A stretch of DNA of 64,000 nt from positions 33,514,367 through 33,578,366 of the forward strand of contig CM019219.1 of assembly GCA_009741485.1 (NCBI GenBank). Direction: 5' to 3'. A program made the translations under genes and the position numbers. The notes below the pieces were generated by a model that made no database searches, was not told the origin of the DNA, and saw nothing but the letters and a program-made list of their open reading frames with translations. Within the stretch, counting starts at the first letter, position 1. Every line of letters begins with the position of its first letter. Source of the DNA: Malurus cyaneus samueli (taxonomy: Eukaryota; Chordata; Aves; Passeriformes; Maluridae). This document shows positions 33,761 to 46,613 of the stretch, piece after piece.

Positions 33761-33765
33761 AAATA

Positions 33766-34688
33766 TGTCTTGGTTTGAAAAGACAGGTGTTTTGCCAATA
33801 AAGGCAGGGGCCCCCCTTGGAGTGCTGGATATGACTCTCCTTCTCTCTGAAGTATTATAGCTTTGAAAATTATGGGCTTTCAGGCAAGAATATGGGTAAA
33901 AGGGAATAACAGTTTTAACTAATTGGTATAAAAAGGTGAAATCAGTAATAACAACAGCCCAGCCACAAACCCAGTGACAGCCTCACACAGAGACACACCC
34001 TCCCCTTTGGTGCAGTTACAGTTCCAGTCAGCAGGGGCGCTGTTGGCTCCCGGCCGGGCAGGGCGGGTGCAATGATTCCCTGGCGACTGCAGGGGGCGCT
34101 GTGGCGCAGATCCCGGCTGGTTCAGATCTCCCATTTGGCCAAGGATGGGCACAAACCAGCAGAGATGGATGGAGAACAAGTTCCTCTGCAAACTCATAGT
34201 AGAAATGCCAATCTTGGTGCTCCTCTGGACAGCAAGAAACCCCAGAATGGTTGGATGAGCAAAAAGACGAGCAGAATCCCGCGGCTGTGAGACGGAATGC
34301 AGCAGAACTTAACCACTGCAGCACGAATCTCAGGGGTCCTCGGCAAATCACAGGGGCAGAAGATCACCGTGCAGCAAAACAGGAACCAACAAGCTGTGAT
34401 GCTGGGCTCTGCAGAAAAGAGCAGGTGAGCTTTCCCCCTGGAGGTAGCAGGCCAACCTCCTCTCGGAGCCAAGTAGGGCAGTATATATAGTTACCCCTTG
34501 CCACACCCACACACACACACCCTCCCAGTGCTTAGCAAGATCGTTTGAGTGCGTGTAGGTCCTATTGTCTTTATCAATCGCCCAGCCATCAAAAGGATGA
34601 TCGGCAATCAGTGTATCCCAGCAACAAAAATGGGAAAGAAAAATTCCCCAAGAAAGGGAAACAGAAGGAAAAACCTTAACCCACAACA
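33766..34688 (-). repeat. 5' LTR of ERV copy B (923 bp)
   Basis: On the minus strand it starts TGTTGTGGGTTAAGG at 34688 and ends CAAACCAAGACA at 33766. The ends and much of the interior match the LTR of copy A. A CA-rich microsatellite lies near 34502-34521. The LTR is followed by the primer-binding site, which identifies it as the 5' LTR. Confidence 0.88.
34482..34489 (-). promoter_or_regulatory. TATA box candidate in the copy B LTR
   Basis: TATATATA, palindromic, lies upstream (minus strand) of a GC-rich segment that would hold the start site. The matching place in copy A is not TATA-like. It is the only plausible promoter I can point to in the window. Confidence 0.5.
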
Positions 34689-37600
34689 GCCTGAAAAAGA
34701 ACTGGTAGCTTGCTCTGAATTTTGGGTAGGTGACATTGTGCGGTCCAGCCATGACTCTGTATGTGCAGAAAGGTGCATCCATCAGGTCTGAAATGTCTCA
34801 TAGATAAATTCCAGTACTTCTACTCTTATACTTAAGCTTAAGGAGAACCTAGTATGTAAGGATCCAGATGAGAGCAATCAATAACATTGAAGGTTCTCTG
34901 CCTGGAGATTGGGGTCTGCATCTGCATCTATACCCCCTTCAAGCACTGCAATCGCTGCAATTCAAGTTCCAGGCAAGCTCTCCTTCCTTGTACAGCTGGT
35001 GTCTCCTGAAATGTCCAAGCTCAGCTACTTCCAGGCTCCTGAAAGAGTGCTCCTTCCTGTGCTGGCAGGAAGACAAGATTATCCTTAACCGACAGCAATT
35101 CTCTTTTCACAGGAAACCTATTTCAAGCTCACCTTTTTGATTAGTTACAGCAGAAGCTGCATTTAAGACTAGCACATGATACCCATTTAAGACTGGTCTT
35201 TTTTTCCTAGCTATTTTTAGATATTAGAATTTTTAATTTTCAATCTAATCAACCAAGTTCAGAGTTGCATTTTCTAACGATTTCTCAAATGGCGATGAAA
35301 TCCCTGTGTCTGTACTTTCATGCACACACAGCATAACTATCATCAGAATAGATTGTATGTCCTCAGTTAAAAGATAATATAATACAGCAAATTAAATAGA
35401 TCCTCCTCAGAGACACAGAAGGCACTGATCAGCTCTGAGGACTGTATTTAGTCCCTGTCAAAGATAATGAGAGAGCAGGCACACACAAAGGTCAGCAGAT
35501 ATCTGAAGCACCAGTTCTGCTCTCCTGCCTCCTCGTAAAAGATGCATGTTCCCTTGATTTTCCTTGGGAAGATTTGTGTGCTGGTGAAGTTAATTGGCAG
35601 TGTTGGAGTTTGTGTTCTCTATTGACACAGTAACAGATATTAATGGACTCCACGCTCAGGCATGCTGAGGATGAAAATCAGCCCTTAGCAGCTTTAATCT
35701 GCAGTGGGGTTCAAATTTTGCAGGACACCACACCATACTATTTTCTAAGAATTCAAGCAAATATCAAAAGTGAAATATGTCCTTCCCTGCAAGTCTTCAT
35801 CTTTGTATACAATCAGTATGCTTAAGTGTGATAGCTTTCACAAAATACAGACAGGCAACAGCAGCAGATTTACGGAAAATACAGTCAGAGCTGACAAATC
35901 AGAAATGAAAATTATCCTTTCTCCCTTCCTCGAGGTTCAGCTGGACTAAAAGCTCCAGTTCTGCTTGGTGCAGGCACTGAATTTATAGCTTTGTGCTCCT
36001 TGGGGAACCTCCCGTGTCCTATGGATTTCCCAGGAACAACTTTAGGTTATTTTATTTACATGCTCCAACAGACACAACTTAAGCTCAACAATAGCCTGGG
36101 ATCACCTTTATCAGCTCAGCCCTAAGGAAGAGTTGTTCGTAATCATACAAACACAAAAAGTGAATTTGTTTATATGAAATCACTGTCACTCATGGCAGTC
36201 ACATACAAATACACTTGCTAGCGTGATATAACCCAGCTGAGGGCAGGACAGAGATAACACAAAGCCCCCTCTTCTCACCAGATCCCCGCATTTCCAGAGT
36301 TGCCAAAACACCCACCGGTGATACCACTGTTGGCATAACTTTTTGTTCAGTTGTCAATATATTTGCATTGTGCCTAAGATCTGAAGTGTTCTCTGTCATC
36401 ATAACTTCCCAGATCTGTTTCAAACCTTGCTCTACATTTTATTATCCCACATGCCCAGGATTGTGAACGATTGGTGCTCATGAATGAAAAAATATTTCTG
36501 CCAAAAACTTTTCTAAAAAAAAAAAAAAAACCTACTGCAGAACATGAAAAAATAATAGCCTGCCTCTGCCAAGATAGTACTGTAAGAAAATACATTTCTC
36601 TCATGCTTTGAATTTTTTAAGTTGTATATACACAATTAAATAGTACTCTTCTTCATTATTCCCCTGATGGGATCACAGTTGGCTTGAACACTTTAATCAA
36701 GTCTAATGAAATCCAGTTATAACAATTGTGGCATTTGTTCAGTGTCCCAGCAGGAAAAAGAATTAAAAGACAGAGAGCAAGAGTGAGTGAGGCAAGGAGG
36801 AGAGAGGGAGGAAGCAGTTACAGTTCTCATTACAGGTGCTGTGGCCGTGAGCACTTAACCTTAACCTTACTGTTGGTCATATCCCACAGGACAAGACCAT
36901 GCAGGGCTACCATGCTCTTGACTGACTTTCTACCTTCATTATTCCTCTAAAGATTTTCTTAATATTTTTTTCTCAAATTGTCTTAATAATTTCATTATTA
37001 TCACATTACCATTCTCCCTTTTTTTTTTTTTTTGTAGCTTCTTATTTTTAATTCAGAATCTTGAGGGGTTTGCACCCATTTTTTAAAAATGTGGACAAAC
37101 GATTCAAAGGCACTTTGGTTCACACACCTGGAAGTTCTTTTCCCTGTACAACAGAATTTTACTTTTTTCCTTGTAGCTGTAGCATCCAGGATAGTTTGAG
37201 GCAAGGCACCCAGCCAGCTGCCCTGCTCTGGAGATCAGACATGTAACACAAAAAGGATAACTGAAGGTGCTCCAAGGTTTCTCTTTCTTTCTATTTTGAA
37301 ACTGCTAGGCGTTTAAATCTCATTTAAATGGGCCAGTGCATATGGCTGAAGTTGTATGATGTAAAGCTGCCAATACTGGGATTGTTCTGAGAGCTGAGAA
37401 GCACAAAGCCCTAGCCATGCTCTCCTGAAGGGTCAGGTGGAAGGGCTTGTTTCCTTAAGGTGGGCAGCAGGAAGAGAGGACAGGGTTTTTTTTTCAGAAA
37501 GGACAAAGGGTAAACTGAAATGAGGAAAATTGTCATCTGATCAGGTATTAGAAAATATGGTTCTGCATACATTGCTCCAGTTCAGTGAAAGTGGTCAGGC

Positions 37601-40600
37601 AGGCCGAGGGATCCCATGCTTGAGAAATGCTCAAAACTCATGGCCATGAACTAAACTAATGCTCAAAGTCATCCCTGACTGACAAGATAATTATCCAAGT
37701 TTCCCTCCAACCTAAATTATTCTATGATTCTGCAATTGTGTCTAAAGAAATCCACTTCCTAAAAGTAATTCCCGTGACTTTATCTCCAGAGCTGCAACTT
37801 AATACATCACTATAAAAATAGAATGAACTGACAACAAACTAATTGTGTAAAGATAACATGATACAGTGATGGTTTGAACTAAACTGAATTTAAATTATTC
37901 ATTTTCCTTCTGACAGCCCTCAAAATGGTCTAAGTCATCTTTGCTTTTTCAACGTCAACAAGGTCATCTGAGAAACCTATACTGTTACTGTTTGAAAAAA
38001 TTCAGCTCTGACTTAATCTAAACTTGTCAATCAGGCTCTGATAATAAAGAACATATCACATGAAAAACTTACAGGAATTTTAAAAAGAAGTTGTAATGGT
38101 TAGAGATTGTCGTACCTGAAGAATTCTTCCTTAGTACTATCAGTATTAGTTAACACTTGTACTAAAATTATTGCCTTACTTCCACTAATAAATTGCTGCC
38201 TAGCTGTAGGGAGATAGTTAACTTGTGGAGGCTAGCAAATCTACATTCAAGACTGCTCACCATTTCTCTTTTTAAAACCTACCAGAAGTGATACAGACCA
38301 TCTATTTTACAGACTTTTCCCTTCCTTCCTCCTTACTAAGACTTACAGAGAAGTGGGCTTCACTGCCAAGCAAGAGACCCTAGGAGACCAGAGGATATTT
38401 TCCTTCCTGAACTTGAGTCACCTTCCACAGCCAAATCAATACAAGTCCCTAAATAAAAGTCTCATTTGCAGGGAAAGGAGGATTTCTTCCAGCACAGCTC
38501 TGCATCTCCATTGGGAGTCACTGTCAGGCAGCACTCAACACAGATTCCTTCTCCAACAGTGCTATTGACACCCCACAGAGACAAGAAGGAGATGCAAATC
38601 CAATACCTTCCTTGTGGTAATCGGCTGTTTCATGAGGCACCACAGAAAAACCTTGCTTCCACGACTTAGAGTTATTCCTTTGTCTTTCAGGGTGTTGAAA
38701 ATCTTTATTTAAGCACTCCTTCACCCACTCGGGGCTGGAGGTTAACTATCCTGGAACCCAGTGGTGATGGGAAGGAAGGGTCACTCCTTTCCCTCAGGGG
38801 ACCTAACCCAAGAAAACACAAAAGCAAAGTGAGGAGAAAATGTTCCTAATAGCTTTTTGAAAATAGACTTGCACAGTTCTTTAAAGCTGACACTCATATA
38901 AATAAGGACCTGTAACTCTTCAAAAACTCTTTCAGTGAATAAAACTAAAACCATAGGGAAGAGCCAGAGCACAAAATAATACAATATACAAAAATTGCAC
39001 TCAGGCATAGCTTCTCATGGATGTCAGAACAGCACAAAGGGCTGTAACAAAGACTTGTGGGGGGAAGGAGGAAAATAACAGTCATTTTCAACAAAGCTCC
39101 ACTTAGAAAACTCCAGTAAACTGCTATGCCCATTAAAATCAGACATGGGAACTACATCCCTTTAATTTACTTGCAAAAATAGTTCCAGTACAGACGATTT
39201 ATGAATGTCAAGGTATGCTACCAGCTGAATCTTCCAAATTCAAGCAATCTTCTGGCCCCTGACAAGCTCTGTAAAGCTTCTTAGATTTAAGACACACTTT
39301 CAATTAAACAAGTATGTTTTTCTCCTAAGGCACACCACCTCCTACTTGCATTTTTGCTCTTTCTCCCATCTTATTTTACCATTGATCATAACTCAAATAA
39401 ATGACTATACTTATCCAAAACAATAGGTTTTTAACATAGTCTTTTCCTGGGGACACAGCTAGAGCTCCCTGAAGCATCCATGAATATTTTGAGAAACAGA
39501 AAGTATGTATTCATACATAAAAGCAAGTGACCACATCCCCTTGAGTAGTGAATCCTAGTTGTGGGCAAAAATAGTGTTTGCTGTGCTGGCAAAGAGTATC
39601 AACATGCCTGAGGAAATGAGCCCACCAGAAACCGAGTCCTGGGAAGGACAGTGGGAATGCTGCTGCTGGCGCTTCATGCTGTTACTGAGGTTTATACCAT
39701 ACAGGTTTTATTTATTACCAACGATTTTTATTTTTCCCATGTGACATAGGAGTGCAACCAGTACCCAGAAAACAGTGAAGTAGCTTTCAGGTATGTCATG
39801 CAGACTGAAAACAAAAACAGAGGATCAGCCACAGAGCTCAAAACAAAGCTGTTCTCTAACCTGACAACTGTAAAGTGATATAATGCAATGTAGTCACTAA
39901 CAATTAATTTACTGACTCGCCGAGCTCTAATAACTAAACAGAGATGGCATTTTCATTACCAACCCTGACTTTCGATTTCCTGCCCTTCAGTACCACAGCC
40001 TTCTATTGCCTGTAGGTTACTCTGCATAGCCTCACGTCCTATAGATTAGACCCATGTGAACCTTTTCCAGTGAAAAATGGTCTCCCACAAACATGGGTTT
40101 TATCATCACAAAACAATTTCAAAATCTGTGTTAAACTTGACTCAATGCTTTGGCTGAAGTGGAAGCAGCAGTTGTTTTACCCTTCCATTCAGAAGTGAAT
40201 ACACTTACAGAGGTTGTGGAAGACTTGTCTTTTGCTGCCCAAAACAGCAGAACATCTTCCAGGGATAGGGCATCAACACCTTTTCTAGGCAACCAGTCCT
40301 AATATCCCTTAGAAAGAAGCCAGGCACAGAGTCTAAAAACTTATTTCATATATGTTAGGTCTGTATTTTTACTAAACCTTATTGTTGTTCAAATAACATT
40401 AAAATAAAAATAACTTCTTGTTCAGCAAATGACAGCCTTGGAAGAGGAAGAAAAAACAGCTCCCACTGATGAATGGGGGAACGTAAAGATGCTATGACTG
40501 CCTCCAAATTTTATGGTGTCCCCATAAACATGATGCACAACAGTAATAAAGTCAGACTAATATGATATCAAAAGGACAGTCACAACAATACAAAGTGATC

Positions 40601-41724
40601 AATCATGTACCTGGCCTGACAACTTTATTACTGCAATGGGTCATTATTGCAATGGGACATTTTAGTGCACCTAAGATATTTCAAGGGAAAAAGACAACTA
40701 CAGGAGCAGGTACATTACAAATGCAATAATTACATTCCACGGTTGTATTTCACCAAAAGGAAAAGACAATAATATGCCATAATCCATGGTGACATCTAAA
40801 CCTTTCTTCTGAATCACAATAAGCCTTTTGACACAATATTACGGGAAGGCTTTTATTTCTCCTAATGCTCTGCCACAAAATTTCACATTCACATACCTAG
40901 CGAATGTACCTGTGCAGAAAATATCACTTTTATTTGCTTGGAATTAGGCTTTTTTGCAATCTTTTTCTTACTCTCAATCACTTGCATGTCTGCACACCCT
41001 GAACAACTAACTGCCCACCTGGAAAACTGCTTATTATTCTTCCAATCTGTTACACACAGTTACTCTTCTTGACAGCACTTTCAAGGTGAAAAATCTCTAG
41101 AACTTCAGAAGCAGATGAAGAACAAACCCAGAACCCACATGAAGATCCTTTGTATGGCAGTGTCTCCAAAATCTGACCTTCGCAGAAGAGTCTATTCCTC
41201 CTACCCTGCCTCTCCCATAATGTGATTTTGAGTTTCTTGGAGTTTTCTGTGAGTAAGCACACATTATGGCAAAAAATGCTATTCTGGTTTCTCCTAATAA
41301 TCTCATTTTCTATGTTCTCCTCATTACTTCAATGGCCACTGGGCCAAAAATTCTGAGAAGTCTTTCTCCCGACTCTGCAGACATTGTCACAATGTAATTT
41401 ATCGTAACCGGGGGACCACAGCTGCTTGCTGAAAAAGGGAAGAAAACTTTTGCAGCCTCCAGACAAGTGTTCCAAAGTAAACAGCAGCTCTTTGCCACAC
41501 AGCCACACCGAGTAGTGTTCTGCATTCCTGTACATGAGGATGAGAAATGCTGGGGTAGGATATAGGGTAAAGAGAAGTAAGCAAATAACACTGAAATTCA
41601 TCCTTGAAACATTTAGCTGAAGTCAATAGAAGGATTTCAGGATTAATTAGATCTCTCTAAGTGCTTATCCTTCAGACAAAGAGTAGGATTTTTTTTTCTT
41701 TTAGAAAAAGCAGATACCTGTACA
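34689..41724. other. AT-rich sequence without a recognised gene
   Basis: Contains a 16-base A run (36515-36530), a 15-base T run (37019-37033), a short CR1 3' end near 37.7 kb, and a 9-bp inverted repeat (TCCTCAGAG at 35404-35412 with CTCTGAGGA at 35433-35441). No reading frame resembles a known protein. Confidence 0.6.
37695..37732 (+). mobile_element. Short CR1-like LINE 3' end
   Basis: A segment ending in CTATGATTCTG after 'ccctccaacctaaattatt' matches the typical CR1 3' end with its ATTCTATG-type terminal word. Upstream homology is not clear, so only the tail can be claimed. CR1 copies are normally 5'-truncated. Confidence 0.55.
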
Positions 41725-41916
41725 TTTCTGTTCAATATTTCAATTGATTACATGGATAAAGGTATCAAGTCCCTCATTAGTAAATTTGCAGACAACACTA
41801 AGCTGGGAGCATGTGTCGATCTGTTGGAAGGTAGGAGGGCTCTAAGGAGAGACCTGGAACGGTTGGATGGATGGCCAGAGTCCAATAAAATGAGATTTAA
41901 TAAGTCCAAGTGCTGA
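41725..41916 (+). mobile_element. CR1-like LINE ORF2 fragment (reverse transcriptase palm)
   Basis: One plus-strand frame of about 60 codons carries the CR1 RT segment: a 'MDKGI' stretch, then Ser-Lys-Phe-Ala-Asp-Asn-Thr-Lys-Leu-Gly, then a charged segment ending near 'MRFNKSK'. The catalytic Phe-Ala-Asp-Asp box has become Phe-Ala-Asp-Asn (Asn codon 41794-41796), so the fragment is dead. Neither the LINE 5' part nor its 3' tail is attached. Confidence 0.82.
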
Positions 41917-42578
41917 GATCTCTGAGTGTGTTTTCCCTCATAGACATAAGAATGTGTAGAAATAAAAACTATTCAAAAAATAAAACAAAATATCTGCTTC
42001 CAGCTTTTTAAAAAATCAGATAAACTGTGAACAAATTTTCCACCTTTAGCAGTTTTCCATATACTACCCCCTTCAGTGAAACTCTAGTTGCAGCATGCAG
42101 ACCAACTTACTTCTCAGTTCATTTATCAAAGCAGCAGAAAGTCTCAATAAAAGTATCAGTCGAAGCAACAACATGTATCTCATAATTAACTGGTATACTG
42201 TAAAGCAAAAGGCTGTTCTCACTTTGCAAACATTAAAACATACTCCTGCAGGGCAGAACGCAGCCCAGATATACAAGATAACTCCTTTCAAATGTGTTTT
42301 GTTTCTAAGAGAGTTAGAGGAGCCCTCTGCTAAATTTCCTTCAGGAAAGCCTCCTTGCAATCCCAGAGCATACACTGGAGGACTGCTTCTTGTCTTCCAG
42401 GCTACTGGGCACAGCATTGCTTTCTTAATCACATCCCTGGCATGTGTTGGCAACAAAACGTGAACACAGAGCAGAGCTAATTTTATTTTCTGCCTGAAGA
42501 CAGCAGATTTTTCTCACAAGAAAACAACCACTTCAGTGCTACCCATGATTTTGTAACACTGGGCAGAAAAATATTGGT

Positions 42579-42590
42579 GGGGGGGGGGGG
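42579..42590. repeat. Run of 12 G
   Basis: An uninterrupted G12 tract. It is likely length-polymorphic and error-prone in sequencing. Confidence 0.95.
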
Positions 42591-45244
42591 TTTAGGTGAA
42601 CCCTGGGTACGTGCTTCTGGAACAAATATAATTTGAGAGTGACTCAGATCTTACTGTAAAGGTGATGGAGGATCTCACATTTATTTAGAGCTGCAGCAAT
42701 TCATTATAAAAAGAATTACACACATTATTTTCTCCAAGGAACAGTGTATATTGTTAACAAAGAAGCATCTGATATGAAACACCAGTGAAAGGAAAAGAAG
42801 CCAGACATAACTGCCATAATCTTATCTTTTGTTACTACTTTCAGCAGATTAAGTTAGTGATACCTAATTTGCAGTGCTTTATCTTGAGCATAACTGCACA
42901 AATTGATGAGGCAGCAGGCCTTTTATTTGGGATTCTTTGTTCCATGCTGGCAAAGCACAACAGTCATAAACCCAACTTAAGGATCAATGGCTGCTTTATG
43001 CAGCCCAAGTGATAAAAAATACTTAGAGCTTATCAGTCAATATGCACCTCCATTTATCAGAAGGTAATTTATTCGAGTTGCACGTAAGTGACTGGAAATC
43101 AAAAATCTTTAGCTTGTTTCCTCTTGTATATCAGCTTCCCCACTTGAAACGATTTTATTTTCATGTCGTTGCAAAGTTTATTTATCATTTTATATCCATA
43201 TGAGAAATTTTGAGAAATCCTTGTGGGGAAACTGCCATAAACTGGATATATTTGTTCAAGCTTGAGCATTATCTTTTATTGTGCAAAGGTTTTGACTCTG
43301 TATTAACTTCGAACATGACCTTTGGTTTACGTTCTAGTCACCATAGTGAAATTAGACTGTCAGGCTGTGACCTCACCTTGAAAAAGGGAGAATTAGTCCG
43401 TCAGTTATTGCTCCAAAAGGGCTAAAAATTACATAGGGTTCAAATGTAAATACCCTGAAACAGACAACTCTTCCAGTAAGAGGATGGAGCCATGTTGCAA
43501 TAGATGTTATATATTTATGAAAGGTGAAGCACCGCTGTCTCCTCTTTTGCTATTTCACAGAGAAAATATAATGTGAAAATTCTAACTGGAGACAGTAAAG
43601 GAATTAACTTATTTACACCCCACTTAAAATTTATGTTGGACTGGAAAGTTTTTGTGAAATGTATCGAAGACGATTAACATATATGATAAAAATCAGCTAC
43701 TTTTCAATTTTTTATCTTATTATTTAACTAGATGATTTCATATAATAGTCACTGTCAAAACTACATGCATTTATGAACTGTTACTCAAAAATTCAGGAAC
43801 CTTAATATTTAATTTTGAAAAAAAAATTGGTTTTTAGTTTGCAATGGGAAGAGCAAACATGGAATTTCATCAGGGTTTGTATGTACTTAAGAATATTTCA
43901 CCTCAATTACTTGTGTAAATTAAAATTTTTTTATGTGAAAGTGATTTGCCCTGACACAAACATCATCATAAATATATCAGAATGTATAAATCATGTAACT
44001 ATAAAATATTTTAATCTCATTCTAAAAATAATTTTGCCTTTAGAACTCAGAAAACTGCATCTTTTATTTCAATTCTTCATAAAATTGTAAATTTGAAATT
44101 CATCAGGAGATATATTCACCAAAACCAGCTGAACAATATCAGGTTTGGTGCTTGCTTCAACATTGTTACCATATATTGCTGCAAAATATTAACATTTAGC
44201 CTGTTATACTACAAACAGGGAAAATGAAATACATCGTTTAAAAAAACTATGACCTCTCCTACCTTTTTCAGATCACACCTGGGCATTTTTATAAATAAGA
44301 TCAATGAAGATGTCTAGGACGCATCCTCTCTCTTTCCTAGCTGCAATTACTAGTCTCCAGTATGAAGTGAGCACAAAATGAATTTACTTTTTTAAAATAA
44401 TCAAGTGCTCTGCTTTAAAATCCATCTTGAGGCCAGCATGATCATGGCATTTCACCTTATCTGAAAGATGACATATTCTGATTGAAATTAACTCTTCCCC
44501 GTAAAAATGTTCATAATGCAGAATGGCAAAATTGCAGCACACATCTCAGTGGCCTCAGAGAAGGATAACACCCAAACTCAGTTATACAAGGAGACTGGTG
44601 CTTGCTGGGAATAAATAATCATTTATTCCCTCAATTTCTCTTAATCCTCAGGAAAAATTGGGGTTTTCTAAACTAAAATGTTCCCATACAGATATCTTTG
44701 TATCAGTTCTTCTTGTCATAATTTCCTTTCCTGAATAATTTCATTGCTCACTGATCTGACCTTCTCCTCGTTTTTATTTTTTTTTTCAATTTGTAGAACT
44801 ACTCCATTACTAGTGATTTATTAGGATTTTATCTACAGCTAATTATGACTGATTTCAATAATGTGTTTCAAGCTCATGCAAATTATTGATGAGCATACAC
44901 GCTCTTTACACCCCTTGCCTAAGATTCGCACACTACATTAACTCATTAATGGTTCTACAAAAGATGGATAATAATATGATAAATCATTTCTACTGCTGCA
45001 AAATTTGCACATGCAGCTGTTAACCTTGCTCTGCCTGATACAATACATGGGTATGTACCACACAAACACCGGTCAGTCTGCTAATTAATCTATTGTGTTC
45101 ACTATAGAACAAGACAATAAACAGCCTAATCAGGCAAAAGGCTCCTGTGCCCCCTTTGAAGTAGTGAACATTTCATAATATAACCAACTACACTGGCTAG
45201 GCCTGCAAAGGAGAAAAGGAACCGGAATGATATAATCTGTATGT

Positions 45245-45276
45245 GTGCTCTACATACATGCATATATGTAGAGCAC
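45245..45276. repeat. Perfect 12-bp inverted repeat with 8-base loop
   Basis: GTGCTCTACATA (45245-45256) pairs with TATGTAGAGCAC (45265-45276) around the loop CATGCATA. The stem has no mismatch. It is shorter than a normal microRNA hairpin. It may be a cruciform-forming site or the remnant of a small inverted-repeat element. Confidence 0.85.
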
Positions 45277-46595
45277 CTAAATGTCTCAAGAATATAATTC
45301 TCCCTACCTACTGGATTTTGTTTAATGGGGTGGGATGATGGGAGGGACTGTACAGCTGGATTGCACCACCTTCCTCATTTGTAGAGGGTTGAATTTGGTT
45401 GACACAAACGTCATTCCCCATTGATAACTTTGACTGCATGTGCTGGGATTGTTGCTATATGACCAAAATTGTTGCAAAGCGACTCTGCGAGAAAAAACTA
45501 CTTTTCTGAAAATCAGCACTGGGCATAAAAACATTAGTTATTAAAATAATATAAGGCTATGATTGCTTTTTACAAAAAGAAAAAAAAAAAGTTTGTTTGG
45601 AAAAAATTCCGTATTTCTTTTCAACATTTAACCAGAATACCCCTGGCTCTTGCAAGTGCTTCAGCATCTTCATGAACTCTAAGCCAGTCTGAGGATACAA
45701 ATACATGTTTGACACACGGAGGAATCCAGGCTACACATTTTACTGAGCTGGCCTTTTACATCAGGCTCTGTTCCACAGTCAGCGGAGCAAAGAAACATGG
45801 CCACACCAGGAAGCTTGGGGTCTGATACGACAGGAAACAGCTTTTTTGTAGCTTCATACAGAGCACTCCTGAAGCAAGAGGCAGAGTAAGAAGAGCATGG
45901 AATGGGACAGACCAGCCTTCTTGCTTTTACACCAAGCAAAATTCCATTTCCTCCGAGAATCCCTGAGCATATTGGGGAATTACAAACAAATTTGATAAGA
46001 TGCAGAGGTGTCAGAAGATTTCAGGTTCCTACAAGCTTCTGAACAATAGCTGTGGGATAAACACACGCCCCTCAGCCTGCAGCCTTTTGGTAAGTGGAAC
46101 AGGAAGTCTCCACACATGGGAGGGCTGCACATTGAGGTCAGAAATTACATGGCCCTAAGTGGCACACACGTGCTGCCATCCATCCAGCACAGCCATCACT
46201 CAAACCCACCACTTCCCTCCTCTTCCACAGGTGTCAACTGGGCACATGGGAGGCAACGCAGGATACAGTGGGAATACTAGAGAATTACTGTAGGCAAGAG
46301 CAACAAACTCTTATGAACATAAGGTCTTGCTTATCTTTTTTTTACTGCAAAGATGCAAATACAAAACTGGGACTCCCAAAAGATATGGCCATTTTTCTGT
46401 TACTCTAAATAAATCTTGATAGCATCTCACTCACATGATAAACATAATTAGTAAGACTAGATCACTTAAAAAAACCCAAACACGGAAGTTTGAAAATGGA
46501 AAACCACTTGCTTGTAGTTAACAGAAGTGAAGCTCTGCGTCCAGGACTAAAGGTCTCCTTCAAGAAGTACCTTTCAGGTACAAAGCTGGTACCTT

Positions 46596-46613
46596 TGTAC
46601 AGGTACCTGTACA
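46596..46613. repeat. 18-bp perfect palindrome in a GTAC-rich cluster
   Basis: TGTACAGGTACCTGTACA reads the same on both strands. It sits in a cluster (46566-46629) with seven GTAC words, several in GGTAC or TGTAC contexts, so neighbouring partial dyads also exist. This is consistent with short local duplications of a palindromic unit. Confidence 0.9.

Larger units (their letters stand above)
28398..34688 (-). mobile_element. ERV copy B: 3'-truncated ERV-L-like provirus
   Basis: Read on the minus strand from 34688 down, the order is 5' LTR, primer-binding site, hydrophobic pre-gag frame, gag, protease, RT, RNase H and integrase. It breaks off at 28398, within or just after the last part of integrase homology. 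The 3' untranslated region and 3' LTR are missing, so no target-site duplication can be tested. Copy A keeps exactly the 3' end that this copy lacks. Two uncalled bases lie in RT (30629 and 30632). Stops and frameshifts are scattered through all genes. It is less damaged than copy A in RNase H and retains a TATA box in its LTR. Confidence 0.9.

Noticed and set aside
42073..42463. 122- and 127-codon frames on opposite strands
   Set aside because: No motif, no preferred strand; frames of this size are expected by chance a few times in 64 kb.
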